Shown: positions 7,897-15,650, counted from the first letter of the stretch. The stretch is DNA of 51,614 bases from JAFHCF01 sp048497495 (GCA_048497495.1 JAFHCF010000085.1:1-51614); one strand, 5' to 3'. Made by a program: numbers and translations. Notes: generated by a model from the letters alone, not told the origin.

Positions 7897-9039
7897 TCAG
7901 CCCCGGGCGCCGGTGACGGCGCGGGCGATGACCATCCGCTGGATGTCGCTGGCGCCCTCGTAGATCTGGCAGACGCGGACGTCGCGATAGATCCGCTCGA
8001 CCGGATAATCGGCGAGATAGCCGTAGCCGCCGTGGATCTGGATCGCGTCGGAACAGACGCTCTCCGCCATCTCCGAGGCGAAGAGCTTGGCCATCGAGGC
8101 TTCGGTCAGGCAGGGCAGCCCCGCCTCGCGCAGGGCCGCGGCATGATGCACCATCTGCCGCGCCACCTCGATCCTCGTCGCCATGTCGGCGAGGCGGAAG
8201 GCGACGGCCTGATGCTCGACGAGCTTCTTGCCGAAGGTCTCGCGCTCGTTGGCGTAGTCGCGCGCCGCCTCGAAGGCCGCCCGCGCCATGCCCACCGCCT
8301 GGGCGGCGATGCCGATGCGCCCGCCCTCGAGGTTGGATAGGGCGATCTTATAGCCCTCGCCCTCGGCGCCGAGCCGGAGGTCGTCGGAGAGCCGCATTCC
8401 CTCGAAATGGATCTGGCAGGTGTCGGAGGCGTGCTGGCCGAGCTTCTTCTCCACCGTGCCGACGGTGTAGCCGGGCGTGTCGGTCGGCACGATGAAGGCG
8501 GTGATGCCCTTCTTGGCCCGGCTCGGATCGGAGACGGCGAAGGCGATGATCACCTTGGCGGTCGAGCCGGAGGTGATGAACTGCTTGGTGCCGTCGAGCA
8601 CCCAGTCGCCGCCGTCGCGCCGCGCCCGCGTCGCCAATGCCGAGGCGTCGGAGCCGGCCTGCGGCTCGGTGAGCGCGAAGCCGCCGATCCACTCGCCGCT
8701 CGCCATCTTGGGCAGGAAGCGCGCCTTCTGCTCTTCCGTGCCGAACTTCAGGATCGGCATGCAGCCGACCGAATTGTGGACGCTCATGATGGTCGAGCAC
8801 GCCCCGTTGCCGGCGGCGATCTCCTCCAGCGCGATGGCATAGGCGAGCTGTCCGGCATTGGCGCCACCCCATTCCTCCGGCAGGAGCATGCCGAGAAATC
8901 CGGTCTCGCCCATCGCCGCCAGCGCCTTGGCCGGGAAGCGATGCTCGCGGTCCCACACCGCCGAATGCGGCTTCAGCCGCCGCGTGGCGAAGTCGCGGGC
9001 CATGTCGCGGATCTGGATCTGCTCTTCGGAAAGGATCAT
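7897..9039 (-). CDS. Acyl-CoA dehydrogenase (short-chain/butyryl-CoA-type active site)
   Basis: A 380-residue FAD flavoprotein that would introduce the 2,3-double bond into acyl-CoA. N-terminal helical, beta-barrel and C-terminal helical domains follow the family order. Visible signatures are FALTEPQAGSD (about 121–131), FITSGSTA near the flavin, and QIYEGASDIQRMVIAR near the C terminus. The Glu in that last motif (about residue 361) is the catalytic base position of short- and medium-chain enzymes. A ribosome-binding site GAGGTGA lies upstream of the ATG at 9039, which is 27 bases after the stop of the second dehydrogenase. It is the last gene of the operon that begins with the thiolase. Electrons would pass to ETF. 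Confidence 0.93.
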   Translation of the reverse strand: MILSEEQIQIRDMARDFATRRLKPHSAVWDREHRFPAKALAAMGETGFLGMLLPEEWGGANAGQLAYAIALEEIAAGNGACSTIMSVHNSVGCMPILKFGTEEQKARFLPKMASGEWIGGFALTEPQAGSDASALATRARRDGGDWVLDGTKQFITSGSTAKVIIAFAVSDPSRAKKGITAFIVPTDTPGYTVGTVEKKLGQHASDTCQIHFEGMRLSDDLRLGAEGEGYKIALSNLEGGRIGIAAQAVGMARAAFEAARDYANERETFGKKLVEHQAVAFRLADMATRIEVARQMVHHAAALREAGLPCLTEASMAKLFASEMAESVCSDAIQIHGGYGYLADYPVERIYRDVRVCQIYEGASDIQRMVIARAVTGARG

Positions 9040-9066
9040 CGGGTCACCTCGACGACGGGGGAGGGC

Positions 9067-10206
9067 TCACAGACTACGCGAGATCAGTTCCTTCATGATC
9101 TCGTTGGTGCCACCGTAGATCTTCTGCACGCGGCTGTCCGCGTGGAGCCGGGCGATCGGATATTCCATCATGTAGCCGTAGCCGCCGAACATCTGCAGGC
9201 AGGTGTCGACGATCTCGCACTGTTTCTCGGTGGTCCACCACTTGGCCATCGAAACCGTCGGCACGTCGAGCCGCCCGGCGGCGTATTTGGCCACGCAATC
9301 CTCGACGAAGACCCGTCCGATCCGCGCCTCGGTGGCGCATTCGGCGAGCTTGAAGGCGGTGTTCTGGAAGCGGGCGATCGGCTGGCCGAAGGCGGTGCGC
9401 TCCTTGGTATAGGCCCGCGCCAGATCGACCGCCCGATCGATGAAGCCGACGGCGCCGATCGCCAGCATCAGCCGCTCGTAGGGCAGTTGTTCCATCAGTT
9501 GGGCGAAACCGCGGCCCTCCTCCGCGCCGATCAGCGCATCGAGCGGCACGCGGCATTCGTCGAAGAACAGTTCGGCGGTGTCCTGCGCCTTCTGGCCGAG
9601 CTTCTCGAGATTGCGGCCGCGGCGGAAGCCGTCGAGCCCGTCGGACTCGATGCATAGCAGCGATATGCCTTTCGAGCCCTCGCCGCCGGTCTTGGCGACG
9701 GTCATCAGGAAGTTCGCGTTGATGCCGTTGGAGATGAAGATCTTCGAGCCGGAGACGCGCCAACCGTCGTCGTCCCTGACCGCCCGCGTCTTGACCGCCT
9801 TGAGGTCGGACCCGGCGCCCGGCTCGGTCATGGCGATGGCGCCGATCAATTCGCCGGAGGCGAGCCTCGGCAGCCAGCGGGCCTTCTGGTCCTCGCTGCC
9901 GTAGGCCAGCACATAGTGGGCGGCGATCAGGTGGACATGGATGCCGAAGCCGGTGATGCCGAGCCGGCCGAGCAGGTCGAACAGCACCGCGTCGTGGTGG
10001 ATCGAGCCGCCCGAGCCGCCGTATTCCTCCGGCAGCGAGATGCCGAGAATGCCGGCCTCGCCCGCCTTGCGCCAGAACGAGGTCGGCACGATCCGCGCCT
10101 TCTCCCACTCCGCCTCGTAGGGCAGATACTCGGTCTCGAGGAAGCGGGTGAGACTGTCCTCGAGCAGGGTGAGTTCCTCGGTCCACCAGATCGGACGATC
10201 GGCCAT
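9067..10206 (-). CDS. Acyl-CoA dehydrogenase (long-chain/LCAD-type active site)
   Basis: A protein of 379 residues. Family signatures are IAMTEPGAGSDL (about 124–135), KIFISNGINANF, and KIYGGTNEIMKELISRSL at the C terminus. The usual YEGT glutamate is a glycine here, but QLPYERLMLA contains Glu at about 244, the place where LCAD and isovaleryl-CoA dehydrogenases carry their catalytic base, so the enzyme should be active. The start is the ATG at 10206 (MADRPIWW); the frame runs on upstream as a shadow of the SDR gene. It stands next to the other acyl-CoA dehydrogenase. Either the two work on different chain lengths or they pair as a heteromer, as in mycobacterial steroid side-chain degradation; the sequence does not decide. 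Confidence 0.93.
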   Translation of the reverse strand: MADRPIWWTEELTLLEDSLTRFLETEYLPYEAEWEKARIVPTSFWRKAGEAGILGISLPEEYGGSGGSIHHDAVLFDLLGRLGITGFGIHVHLIAAHYVLAYGSEDQKARWLPRLASGELIGAIAMTEPGAGSDLKAVKTRAVRDDDGWRVSGSKIFISNGINANFLMTVAKTGGEGSKGISLLCIESDGLDGFRRGRNLEKLGQKAQDTAELFFDECRVPLDALIGAEEGRGFAQLMEQLPYERLMLAIGAVGFIDRAVDLARAYTKERTAFGQPIARFQNTAFKLAECATEARIGRVFVEDCVAKYAAGRLDVPTVSMAKWWTTEKQCEIVDTCLQMFGGYGYMMEYPIARLHADSRVQKIYGGTNEIMKELISRSL

Positions 10207-10217
10207 GGAGGCCTCCT

Positions 10218-11042
10218 TCAGAACGAGATGCCGCCGCCGACGATCAGGATCTGACCGCTGACGTAGTTCGATTCCGGCGCGCAGAAGAGATAGACGCCGT
10301 CGGCGGCCTCCTCGGGCGTCCCGGCGCGACCGAGCGGGATCATGCCCTTGAAGGTGTCGACCACGCGGGTCGGCATCCCCACCGCCACCTCGTGGCCCTC
10401 GACCATGATCGTCTTCTTGATGTCGGAGGCCTCGGTCAGCCGGGTCTCGATCAGGCCGAAGGCGACGCAGTTGACGTTGACCTTGAAGCGCCCCCACTCC
10501 TTCGCCATCGCCTTGGTGAGGCCGATGACGCCGGACTTGGCCGAGGCATAGTTGGCCTGGCCGACGTTGCCGCCGGTGCCGGCGACCGACGAGATGTTGA
10601 CCACCTTGCGGAAGACCTCGCGGCCCTCGGCCGCTTCCTTCGCCGCGCGGACGCGGATCGGCTCGGCGGCGGCGCGCAGGATGCGGAACGGCGCCTTGAG
10701 GTGGACGTCGATCATCGCGTCGAACTGGGCGTCGCTCATCTTGGGCAAGAGGCTGTCCCAGGTGTAGCCGGCATTGTTGACGATGATGTCGATCTCGCCG
10801 AAGGCCTCGAGCCCGGCGCCGACGAAGCGTTCGGCGAAACCGTCCTCGGTCACCGAACCGACGACGGCGACGGCCTCGCCGCCGCGCGCCCGGATCTCGG
10901 CCGCGACGGCCTCGGCCGGCTCGGCGTCGAGATCGTTCACCACCACCCTCGCCCCCTCGCGGGCGAGCTTGAGGGCGACGGCGCGGCCGATGCCGCGACC
11001 CGAGCCGGTGACATAGGCGACCTTGCCGTTGAGATGGGCCAT
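10218..11042 (-). CDS. Short-chain dehydrogenase/3-hydroxyacyl-CoA (or 3-oxoacyl-ACP) reductase, FabG-like
   Basis: A 274-residue NAD(P)-dependent Rossmann enzyme. Motifs are VTGSGRGIGRAV (about 11–22), NNAG (about 89–92), the catalytic Ser in VVNISSVAG (about 148–155), and YASAK with Tyr165 and Lys169. The length includes a loop after the NNAG region (AAKEAAEGREVF) also seen in SDRs linked to MaoC hydratases. In the operon it lies between MaoC and the dehydrogenases, where a 3-hydroxyacyl-CoA dehydrogenase of (R)-stereochemistry is needed, so the oxidative direction is more likely than fatty-acid synthesis. This is inferred from context. Confidence 0.9.
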   Translation of the reverse strand: MAHLNGKVAYVTGSGRGIGRAVALKLAREGARVVVNDLDAEPAEAVAAEIRARGGEAVAVVGSVTEDGFAERFVGAGLEAFGEIDIIVNNAGYTWDSLLPKMSDAQFDAMIDVHLKAPFRILRAAAEPIRVRAAKEAAEGREVFRKVVNISSVAGTGGNVGQANYASAKSGVIGLTKAMAKEWGRFKVNVNCVAFGLIETRLTEASDIKKTIMVEGHEVAVGMPTRVVDTFKGMIPLGRAGTPEEAADGVYLFCAPESNYVSGQILIVGGGISF

Positions 11043-11046
11043 GGGG

Positions 11047-11478
11047 TTACGGAACCTTCGACGGGGAGGGGAGGGCGACGACCGCGACGCCGGCGAGCTT
11101 GATCTCCCCCGCCTGGTCGGCGACGACGAGATCGAGCGTGGCGCGGCGTTCGCCGGCGACGTCCGTGAGGTCCGCCACCGTGCCGCGACAGGTGAGCCGG
11201 TCGTGGACGCGGGTGATCGCGGAAAAGCGGGTGGAGAACGAGCGCAGGGCGGTGATCGGGAAGGTCGCCGTCAACAGCCGGCCGAGTTCCGCCATCACCA
11301 GCATGCCGTGGGCGAAGACGTCCGGTTGGCCGACCGAGCGGGCATAGTCGCTGTCGATGTGGATCGGGTTGTGATCGCCCGAAGCGCCGGCGAAGAGGGC
11401 GAGCTGCGCCCGCGTCACCGGCGCCAGGTCGAGCGGCGTCAGCGCGTCGCCGACGGCGAGATCATCGAGGGGTTTCAT
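11047..11478 (-). CDS. MaoC-like enoyl-CoA hydratase (hot-dog fold, catalytic half)
   Basis: A 143-residue single hot-dog protein. The hydratase-2 motif is intact: the catalytic Asp35 and His40 are in ASGDHNPIHIDSDYA, followed by FAHGMLVMAELG. It would add water to 2-enoyl-CoA to give the (R)-3-hydroxyacyl-CoA. The start ATG at 11478 overlaps the stop of the neighbouring MaoC-N gene as ATGA, implying coupled translation. Together the two small proteins have the make-up of one double-hot-dog hydratase 2, so a heterodimer is likely. Confidence 0.9.
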   Translation of the reverse strand: MKPLDDLAVGDALTPLDLAPVTRAQLALFAGASGDHNPIHIDSDYARSVGQPDVFAHGMLVMAELGRLLTATFPITALRSFSTRFSAITRVHDRLTCRGTVADLTDVAGERRATLDLVVADQAGEIKLAGVAVVALPSPSKVP

Positions 11479-11936
11479 CGGGCCTCCGTCGCGGCGGGGT
11501 TGCGGACGACCAACACGGTGGTGAGCTCGGCGACGGCGTCGCCCTTCGCGTCGGCGACCGCCGTCTCGCGCACCACGAAGGCGAGCGCCCCGCCCTTCTT
11601 CTCGAAGATGTCGGCGATCCGCGCGGTGAAGGTCAGCGGCTCGCCGGCATGGGCGACGCGATGGTAGGTGAAACGCTGTTCGCCGTGCAGCAGATGGGCG
11701 AAATCGATGCCGAGGCGGTCGAGAAAGGCGAAGGGCTCGGGCTGGTCGAGTTCCATCGAGAACAGGAAGGTCGGCGGCAGCGGCAATCCGGGATGGCCGG
11801 CGGCGCGGGCCGCCGCCTCGTCGGTGAAGACCGGGTCAGTCTCGCCGATGGCGCGGGCGAAGAAGCGGAGACGCCCGGTCTCCGCTTCCACCGTGAAGGG
11901 CTCCAGGGTCAGCCCGATCAGCGATCGATCGATCAT
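11475..11936 (-). CDS. MaoC-like dehydratase N-terminal-type protein (FAS1/MaoC_dehydrat_N hot-dog fold)
   Basis: A protein of 153 residues. It matches the substrate-binding half of split hydratases: FFARAIGETDPVFTDEAAARAAGHPGLPLPPTF is the typical N-terminal hot-dog motif. It lacks the catalytic D-x-N-x-x-H pattern present in its partner at 11047–11478. The start is the ATG at 11936 (MIDRSLIG), 10 bases after the thiolase stop; the frame upstream is a thiolase shadow. The pair recalls ChsH1/ChsH2 of mycobacterial steroid degradation in logic, although no DUF35 domain is seen here. Confidence 0.87.
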   Translation of the reverse strand: MIDRSLIGLTLEPFTVEAETGRLRFFARAIGETDPVFTDEAAARAAGHPGLPLPPTFLFSMELDQPEPFAFLDRLGIDFAHLLHGEQRFTYHRVAHAGEPLTFTARIADIFEKKGGALAFVVRETAVADAKGDAVAELTTVLVVRNPAATEAR

Positions 11937-11946
11937 CGGTTCGCCC

Positions 11947-13128
11947 TCACCCGGCGCGGTAGAGCGTGACGACGCAGGCGCCGCCGATGCCGATGTTGTG
12001 CTGGAGCGCGACGCGGGCGCCCTCGACCTGACGCGGCCCCATCCGCCCACGCAACTGGCCGGTCAGCTCGAAACACTGGGCGAGCCCGGTGGCGCCGAGC
12101 GGATGGCCCTTGGAGAGGAGCCCGCCCGAGGGATTGGTGACCACCTTGCCGCCGTAGCCGTTGTCGCCGTCGACGATGAACTTCTCGGCGCCGCCCTCCG
12201 GGCACAGGCCGAGAGCCTCGTAGGTGATCAACTCGTTGGCGGTGAAACAGTCGTGCAACTCGGCGACCCGGATGTCGCCCGGGCCGATGCCGGCCTCCGC
12301 GTAGACCGCCGCCGCCGCCGCCGCCGACATGTCGTAGCCGACCACCTTCATCATGTCGTGCGAACCGAAGGTCGAGGCCGAGTCGGTGGTCATCGCCTGA
12401 GCCGCGATGGTGACGCGGGCGTCGATCCCGTGACGGCGGGCGAAGGCCGGCGATACCAGCAGCGCCGCGCCGGCGCCGCAGGTCGGCGGGCAGCACTGCA
12501 GGCGGGTGAGGAGGCTCGTCACCGGCGGCGAGGCCATCACGTCGGCGACCGTGACCTCCTTGCGGAAGATGGCGCGCTCGTTGTGGACCGCGTGGCGGGA
12601 GGCCTTGGCGCGGATCATCGCGAAGGTCTCGGACCTGGTGCCGTAGCGGCGCTGGTGTTCGATCCCGGCACCGCCGAACATCTTCGGCGCCATCGCCACG
12701 TCGCCGTCATAGGCCGCCTCGTCGGTGGCGCGGTTGAAGAGATCGAGCGGCCCGGGACGATCCGTCCAATGTTCGACCAGCGCGCCGGGGCGCATCTGCT
12801 CGAAGCCGAAGGCGAGGACGCAATCGGCCTGGCCCGAGGCGACGGCGTTGCGGGCGAGCCACAGCGCGGTGGAGCCGGTCGAGCAGTTGTTGTTGACGTT
12901 GACCACCGGGATGCCGCTCATGCCGACACCGTAGAGGGCGCGCTGGCCGGACGTGCTGTCGCCATAGACATAGCCGGCGTAGGCCTGCCGCACCGCCTCG
13001 TAGCCGAGACCGGCGTCGCCGAGCGCCATGCGGATCGCCTCCGCCGCCATGTCGGTATAGGCGGGGCTCTCGCTCGGCTTGACGAACCTGGTCATGCCGA
13101 CACCGGCGACGACGACATCGGTGCTCAT
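11947..13128 (-). CDS. Thiolase/lipid-transfer protein of the SCPx family
   Basis: A 393-residue thiolase fold. The nucleophilic cysteine is in NVNNNCSTGSTAL (Cys82). The C-terminal catalytic motifs are HDCFTANE, GGLLSKGHPLGATG (His342) and NIGIGGACVVTLY (Cys385). This is the SCP2-thiolase subtype, not FadA. With the cysteines present it should cleave 3-oxoacyl-CoA; steroid retro-aldolases such as Ltp2 lack this active-site cysteine. As first gene of the operon, it is preceded by a predicted minus-strand promoter overlapped by two palindromes (13382–13422). SCPx thiolases prefer 2-methyl-branched or bulky 3-oxoacyl-CoAs, which hints at the pathway substrate. Confidence 0.92.
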   Translation of the reverse strand: MSTDVVVAGVGMTRFVKPSESPAYTDMAAEAIRMALGDAGLGYEAVRQAYAGYVYGDSTSGQRALYGVGMSGIPVVNVNNNCSTGSTALWLARNAVASGQADCVLAFGFEQMRPGALVEHWTDRPGPLDLFNRATDEAAYDGDVAMAPKMFGGAGIEHQRRYGTRSETFAMIRAKASRHAVHNERAIFRKEVTVADVMASPPVTSLLTRLQCCPPTCGAGAALLVSPAFARRHGIDARVTIAAQAMTTDSASTFGSHDMMKVVGYDMSAAAAAAVYAEAGIGPGDIRVAELHDCFTANELITYEALGLCPEGGAEKFIVDGDNGYGGKVVTNPSGGLLSKGHPLGATGLAQCFELTGQLRGRMGPRQVEGARVALQHNIGIGGACVVTLYRAG

Positions 13129-13381
13129 GGAACTACCTCTTGGAAAGGGTCGAGAAGGACCCTCCGCGATCGGCGACGGGGCGCCGCCGATGGGGCGAAG
13201 GGGCGGCCACGACGGGAAACCCGGCCATCGGCCGGCGTCGTCGAACGAGCGGAGGGGTGAAATCGCGCCGGCGCGCCCGGTCGATGGCGACGGCTCCGAC
13301 TTCCCTCCTCATGCGAAACGGCGGATCCTCGAACCTCCCCCGTCGGGTGGCGGCGAGAGGACCGTCCGGTCCGTCTTCGTG

Positions 13382-13394
13382 TTTGTCCGACAAA
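13382..13394. promoter_or_regulatory. Candidate GntR/FCD operator at the thiolase operon promoter
   Basis: TTTGTCCGACAAA, the same palindrome as at 7747 and 7847. It begins at the predicted -10 element of the minus-strand promoter and covers the expected transcription start, a classical repressor position. It links the GntR protein at 6925–7701 to this operon. Confidence 0.72.
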
Positions 13395-13422
13395 CAATCC
13401 CACCGGTGGGTTACATTGTCAA
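13394..13422 (-). promoter_or_regulatory. Predicted sigma-70-like promoter of the thiolase operon
   Basis: On the minus strand, TTGACA (13422–13417, a perfect -35) is followed after 17 bases by GATTGT (13399–13394), a weak -10 matching three of six positions. It reads toward the thiolase gene at 13128. A poor -10 flanked by operators suits a regulated promoter. Confidence 0.5.
13399..13410. promoter_or_regulatory. Palindrome in the promoter spacer, possible TetR operator
   Basis: A perfect 12-bp palindrome CCCACCGGTGGG lies between the -35 and -10 of the thiolase promoter, in the gap shared with the divergent TetR gene (start 13506). I see nothing else of note in the rest of the 377-base gap 13129–13505, which is GC-rich. 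Assignment to the TetR protein is inference. Confidence 0.4.
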
Positions 13423-13505
13423 TCGCCGGAGAACGGGTAGGATCGTCGCGGCCCGGGCCCGGCGCGAAGCCGGCTCGAGGGCGCGACCGGAAGGACGAGA
13501 GCCAG

Positions 13506-14192
13506 ATGAGGGATCGCGATCCGCGCGAGGGAATCGATGACGGCGAGGCGAGGGGGAGCGAGGCCGTCGACGCCCGGAAGGAGGCCCGCCGGGCCAAGCG
13601 TCTGGCGGTCCTCGAGACCGGCGCCCGCATGTTCAATCGCCTGGGCTACGACCGCACCAAGCTCGACGACATCGCCACCGAACTGTCGGTCTCCAAGCGC
13701 ACGCTCTATTATTACGTGAAGAACAAGGACGACATCCTGTTCCAGTGCAACATCCTCGCCTACGAGGCGATGGAGCCGGCGCTCGCGGTCTGCGCCGATC
13801 ACTCGATCCCGCCGCTCGACCGCATCCGCATCCTGCTCGGGGCCTATGTCCGCCTGCTCGCCAACGACTTCGGCGCCTGCCTGGTGCTGACCCCCGGAAA
13901 CCTGCTGGCGCCGGAGAGCGCCGCCGTGCTGCGCGGCAACCGCCGGCGCCTCGACGATGCCCTGCGCGCCCTGATCGAGGAGGGGCAGGCCGACGGATCG
14001 ATCGCGCCGCGTTTGCCCAAACTCGTCACCGCCGCCCTCTACGGCGCCTTCAACTGGCTCCCCCATTGGCGCTCGCCGGAGAAGTCGCCGCCCTACGAGG
14101 AGATCGGCGAGGCATTCCTCGATCTCGTCTTCGAAGGCCTGAAGACCTCGCCCCACGGCGCCGATCGGCCCGGCCGCGAGGCGCGCGGATAG
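13506..14192 (+). CDS. TetR-family transcriptional regulator
   Basis: A protein of 228 residues. After a charged N-terminal stretch of about 30 residues comes a TetR HTH: AVLETGARMFNRLGYDRTKLDDIATELSVSKRTLYYYVKNKDDIL. The C-terminal ligand domain ends in a variable basic tail. The start is the ATG at 13506, with GGAAGGA upstream; the frame is open further 5' but passes through the promoter of the divergent thiolase operon. Divergent placement suggests control of that operon, as with the KstR/FadR/PsrA-like acyl-CoA-responsive TetR proteins. The ligand is unknown. Confidence 0.88.
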   Translation: MRDRDPREGIDDGEARGSEAVDARKEARRAKRLAVLETGARMFNRLGYDRTKLDDIATELSVSKRTLYYYVKNKDDILFQCNILAYEAMEPALAVCADHSIPPLDRIRILLGAYVRLLANDFGACLVLTPGNLLAPESAAVLRGNRRRLDDALRALIEEGQADGSIAPRLPKLVTAALYGAFNWLPHWRSPEKSPPYEEIGEAFLDLVFEGLKTSPHGADRPGREARG

Positions 14193-14202
14193 AGGTCGCG
14201 CC

Positions 14203-14226
14203 TCGCGCGCCCGCGGGAGCGCGCGA
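14203..14226 (+). terminator. Stem-loop after the TetR gene
   Basis: TCGCGCGC and GCGCGCGA form a perfect 8-bp stem with an 8-base loop, 10 bases after the TetR stop. No T-run follows, so a Rho-independent terminator is only possible. The rest of the 325-base gap 14193–14517 holds the PHO box and pstS leader; no gene is convincing there. Confidence 0.35.
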
Positions 14227-14423
14227 TCAAGTAAGGTCGTGGGCCGCGGCGACGTGCAATCCCTCGTGATCGTCGGCGACGACGAGGCGAACGCCGCGCC
14301 GCCTCCGTCGGCGAGCGAGCGCCGGAACAGGCTCGAAGACCTCGGTTTCCGGCGCGCCGAAGACGATCCTCGGGCGGACGAGGCGCTCACCTCGGCGGTT
14401 CGGCGGAGCCGCCGCAGCCGCTT

Positions 14424-14441
14424 TTGTCATGTTAGTGTCAT
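14424..14441 (+). promoter_or_regulatory. PHO box (PhoB-binding site) upstream of pstS
   Basis: Two direct repeats, TTGTCAT (14424–14430) and GTGTCAT (14435–14441), are spaced by 4 bases, giving the 11-bp period of PhoB sites. A weaker third unit (TCACAAT) follows at 14446. CACAAT at 14447–14452 is a possible -10, though it lies close. Phosphate-starvation control through PhoB/PhoR is well established for pst operons. No phoB or phoR is in the window. Confidence 0.82.
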
Positions 14442-14517
14442 GCATTCACAATATTCGTCTCCCGGAGTTACGGGGAGCTCGTTGCTCGCTGCTCGACCGA
14501 TAAAACGGAGGAATTCC

Positions 14518-15567
14518 ATGTCGAAGTATCTTGCTCTTGGTGCGGCCGTCGTCGTCGCCATGGCCTCGTTTGGCGCTCAGGCCCAGACCCGCGATCAGAT
14601 CCGCATCGTCGGCTCTTCGACCGTCTATCCCTTCACCACCGCGGTCGCCGAACAGTTCGGCAAGACCTCGGGCTTCAAGACCCCGGTCGTCGAGTCCACC
14701 GGCACCGGCGGTGGCATGAAGCTGTTCTGCGCCGGCGTCGGCGCGGGTCATCCCGATGCGACCAATGCGTCCCGTCGCATGAAGACCAGCGAGTTCGAGA
14801 GCTGCCAGAAGAACGGCGTCAAGGACATCGTCGAGATCAAGGTCGGCTTCGACGGCCTGACGCTCGCTCATTCCAAGGCCGCGCCGGCGATGAAGATCAC
14901 CATGGCGCAGTTCTTCCTGGCGCTCGCCAAGGAAGTCCCGGGCGCCGACGGCAAGCTCGTCGCCAACCCGAACAAGATGTGGTCCGACATCGACAAGTCG
15001 CTGCCGTCGATCAAGATCGAAGTCCTCGGCCCCCCGCCGACCTCCGGCACCCGCGACTCCATGCACGAACTGTTCATGGAAGCCGGCGCCAAGACGATCC
15101 CGGCGATGAAGGATCTCGCCAAGGCCGACGTCAAGGCCTTCGACAAGGCCTGGAAGTCGCTGCGTGAGGACGGTATCTACGTCGAAGCCGGCGAGAACGA
15201 CAACGTCATCGTCCAGAAGCTCGAAGCCAACAAGAACGCCTTCGGCGTGTTCGGCTATTCCTTCCTCGAGGAGAACGCCGCCAAGCTCCAGGGCGTCGCC
15301 ATTGACGGCGCGGTGCCGACCTACGAGTCGATCGCCGGTGGCAAGTACAAGGGCTCGCGCCCCCTCTTCATCTACATCAAGAAGCAGCACGTCGGCGTGA
15401 TCCCGGGCATCGACAAGTTCGCTGCCGAGTACGTGTCGACCAAGGCTTTGGGTGAGGACGGCTATCTCGCCTCCAAGGGTCTCGTGACCCTGCCGAAGGC
15501 CGAACTCGCGACCGTCGTCAAGGCGGTCACCGGGATGACGCCGATCACGGCCGACGTCCTGAAGTGA
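14518..15567 (+). CDS. pstS: Periplasmic phosphate-binding protein PstS
   Basis: A 349-residue binding protein of the high-affinity phosphate importer. The signal peptide ends near AQAQ (about residue 22). Phosphate-binding loops are visible: VGSSTVYPFT (31–40), STGTGGGMKLF (60–70), DATNASRRM (80–88) and PPTSGTRDSMHEL. The ATG at 14518 has a strong ribosome-binding site (CGGAGGAATTCC). It is the first gene after the PHO box. Codon use is strongly biased, as expected for an abundant protein, and a perfect stem-loop follows the stop. Confidence 0.97.
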   Translation: MSKYLALGAAVVVAMASFGAQAQTRDQIRIVGSSTVYPFTTAVAEQFGKTSGFKTPVVESTGTGGGMKLFCAGVGAGHPDATNASRRMKTSEFESCQKNGVKDIVEIKVGFDGLTLAHSKAAPAMKITMAQFFLALAKEVPGADGKLVANPNKMWSDIDKSLPSIKIEVLGPPPTSGTRDSMHELFMEAGAKTIPAMKDLAKADVKAFDKAWKSLREDGIYVEAGENDNVIVQKLEANKNAFGVFGYSFLEENAAKLQGVAIDGAVPTYESIAGGKYKGSRPLFIYIKKQHVGVIPGIDKFAAEYVSTKALGEDGYLASKGLVTLPKAELATVVKAVTGMTPITADVLK

Positions 15568-15580
15568 CGAGTTGAAGGAG

Positions 15581-15611
15581 TGGGCGCGCGGCTCAGACGG
15601 TCGCGCGCCCA
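15581..15611 (+). promoter_or_regulatory. Stem-loop between pstS and pstC
   Basis: A perfect 10-bp stem, TGGGCGCGCG with CGCGCGCCCA, and an 11-base loop, starting 13 bases after the pstS stop and followed by TTTCC. It probably limits read-through or stabilises the upstream mRNA so that PstS is made in excess of PstC. That role is known for other binding-protein genes and is inferred here. Confidence 0.65.
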
Positions 15612-15650
15612 TTTCCTCCCGGATCTCGGACGCACTCGGTGGACGTTCTC

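Noticed and set aside
11947..13128. Thiolase as steroid retro-aldolase (Ltp2-like)
   Set aside because: Cys82, His342 and Cys385 of a working thiolase are present and no DUF35 partner is seen, so thiolytic cleavage is the better call.
14227..14445. A 72-codon minus-strand frame in the gap before pstS
   Set aside because: Low complexity (poly-Ala, poly-Arg), overlaps the PHO box region, has no ribosome-binding site and no similarity I recognise.
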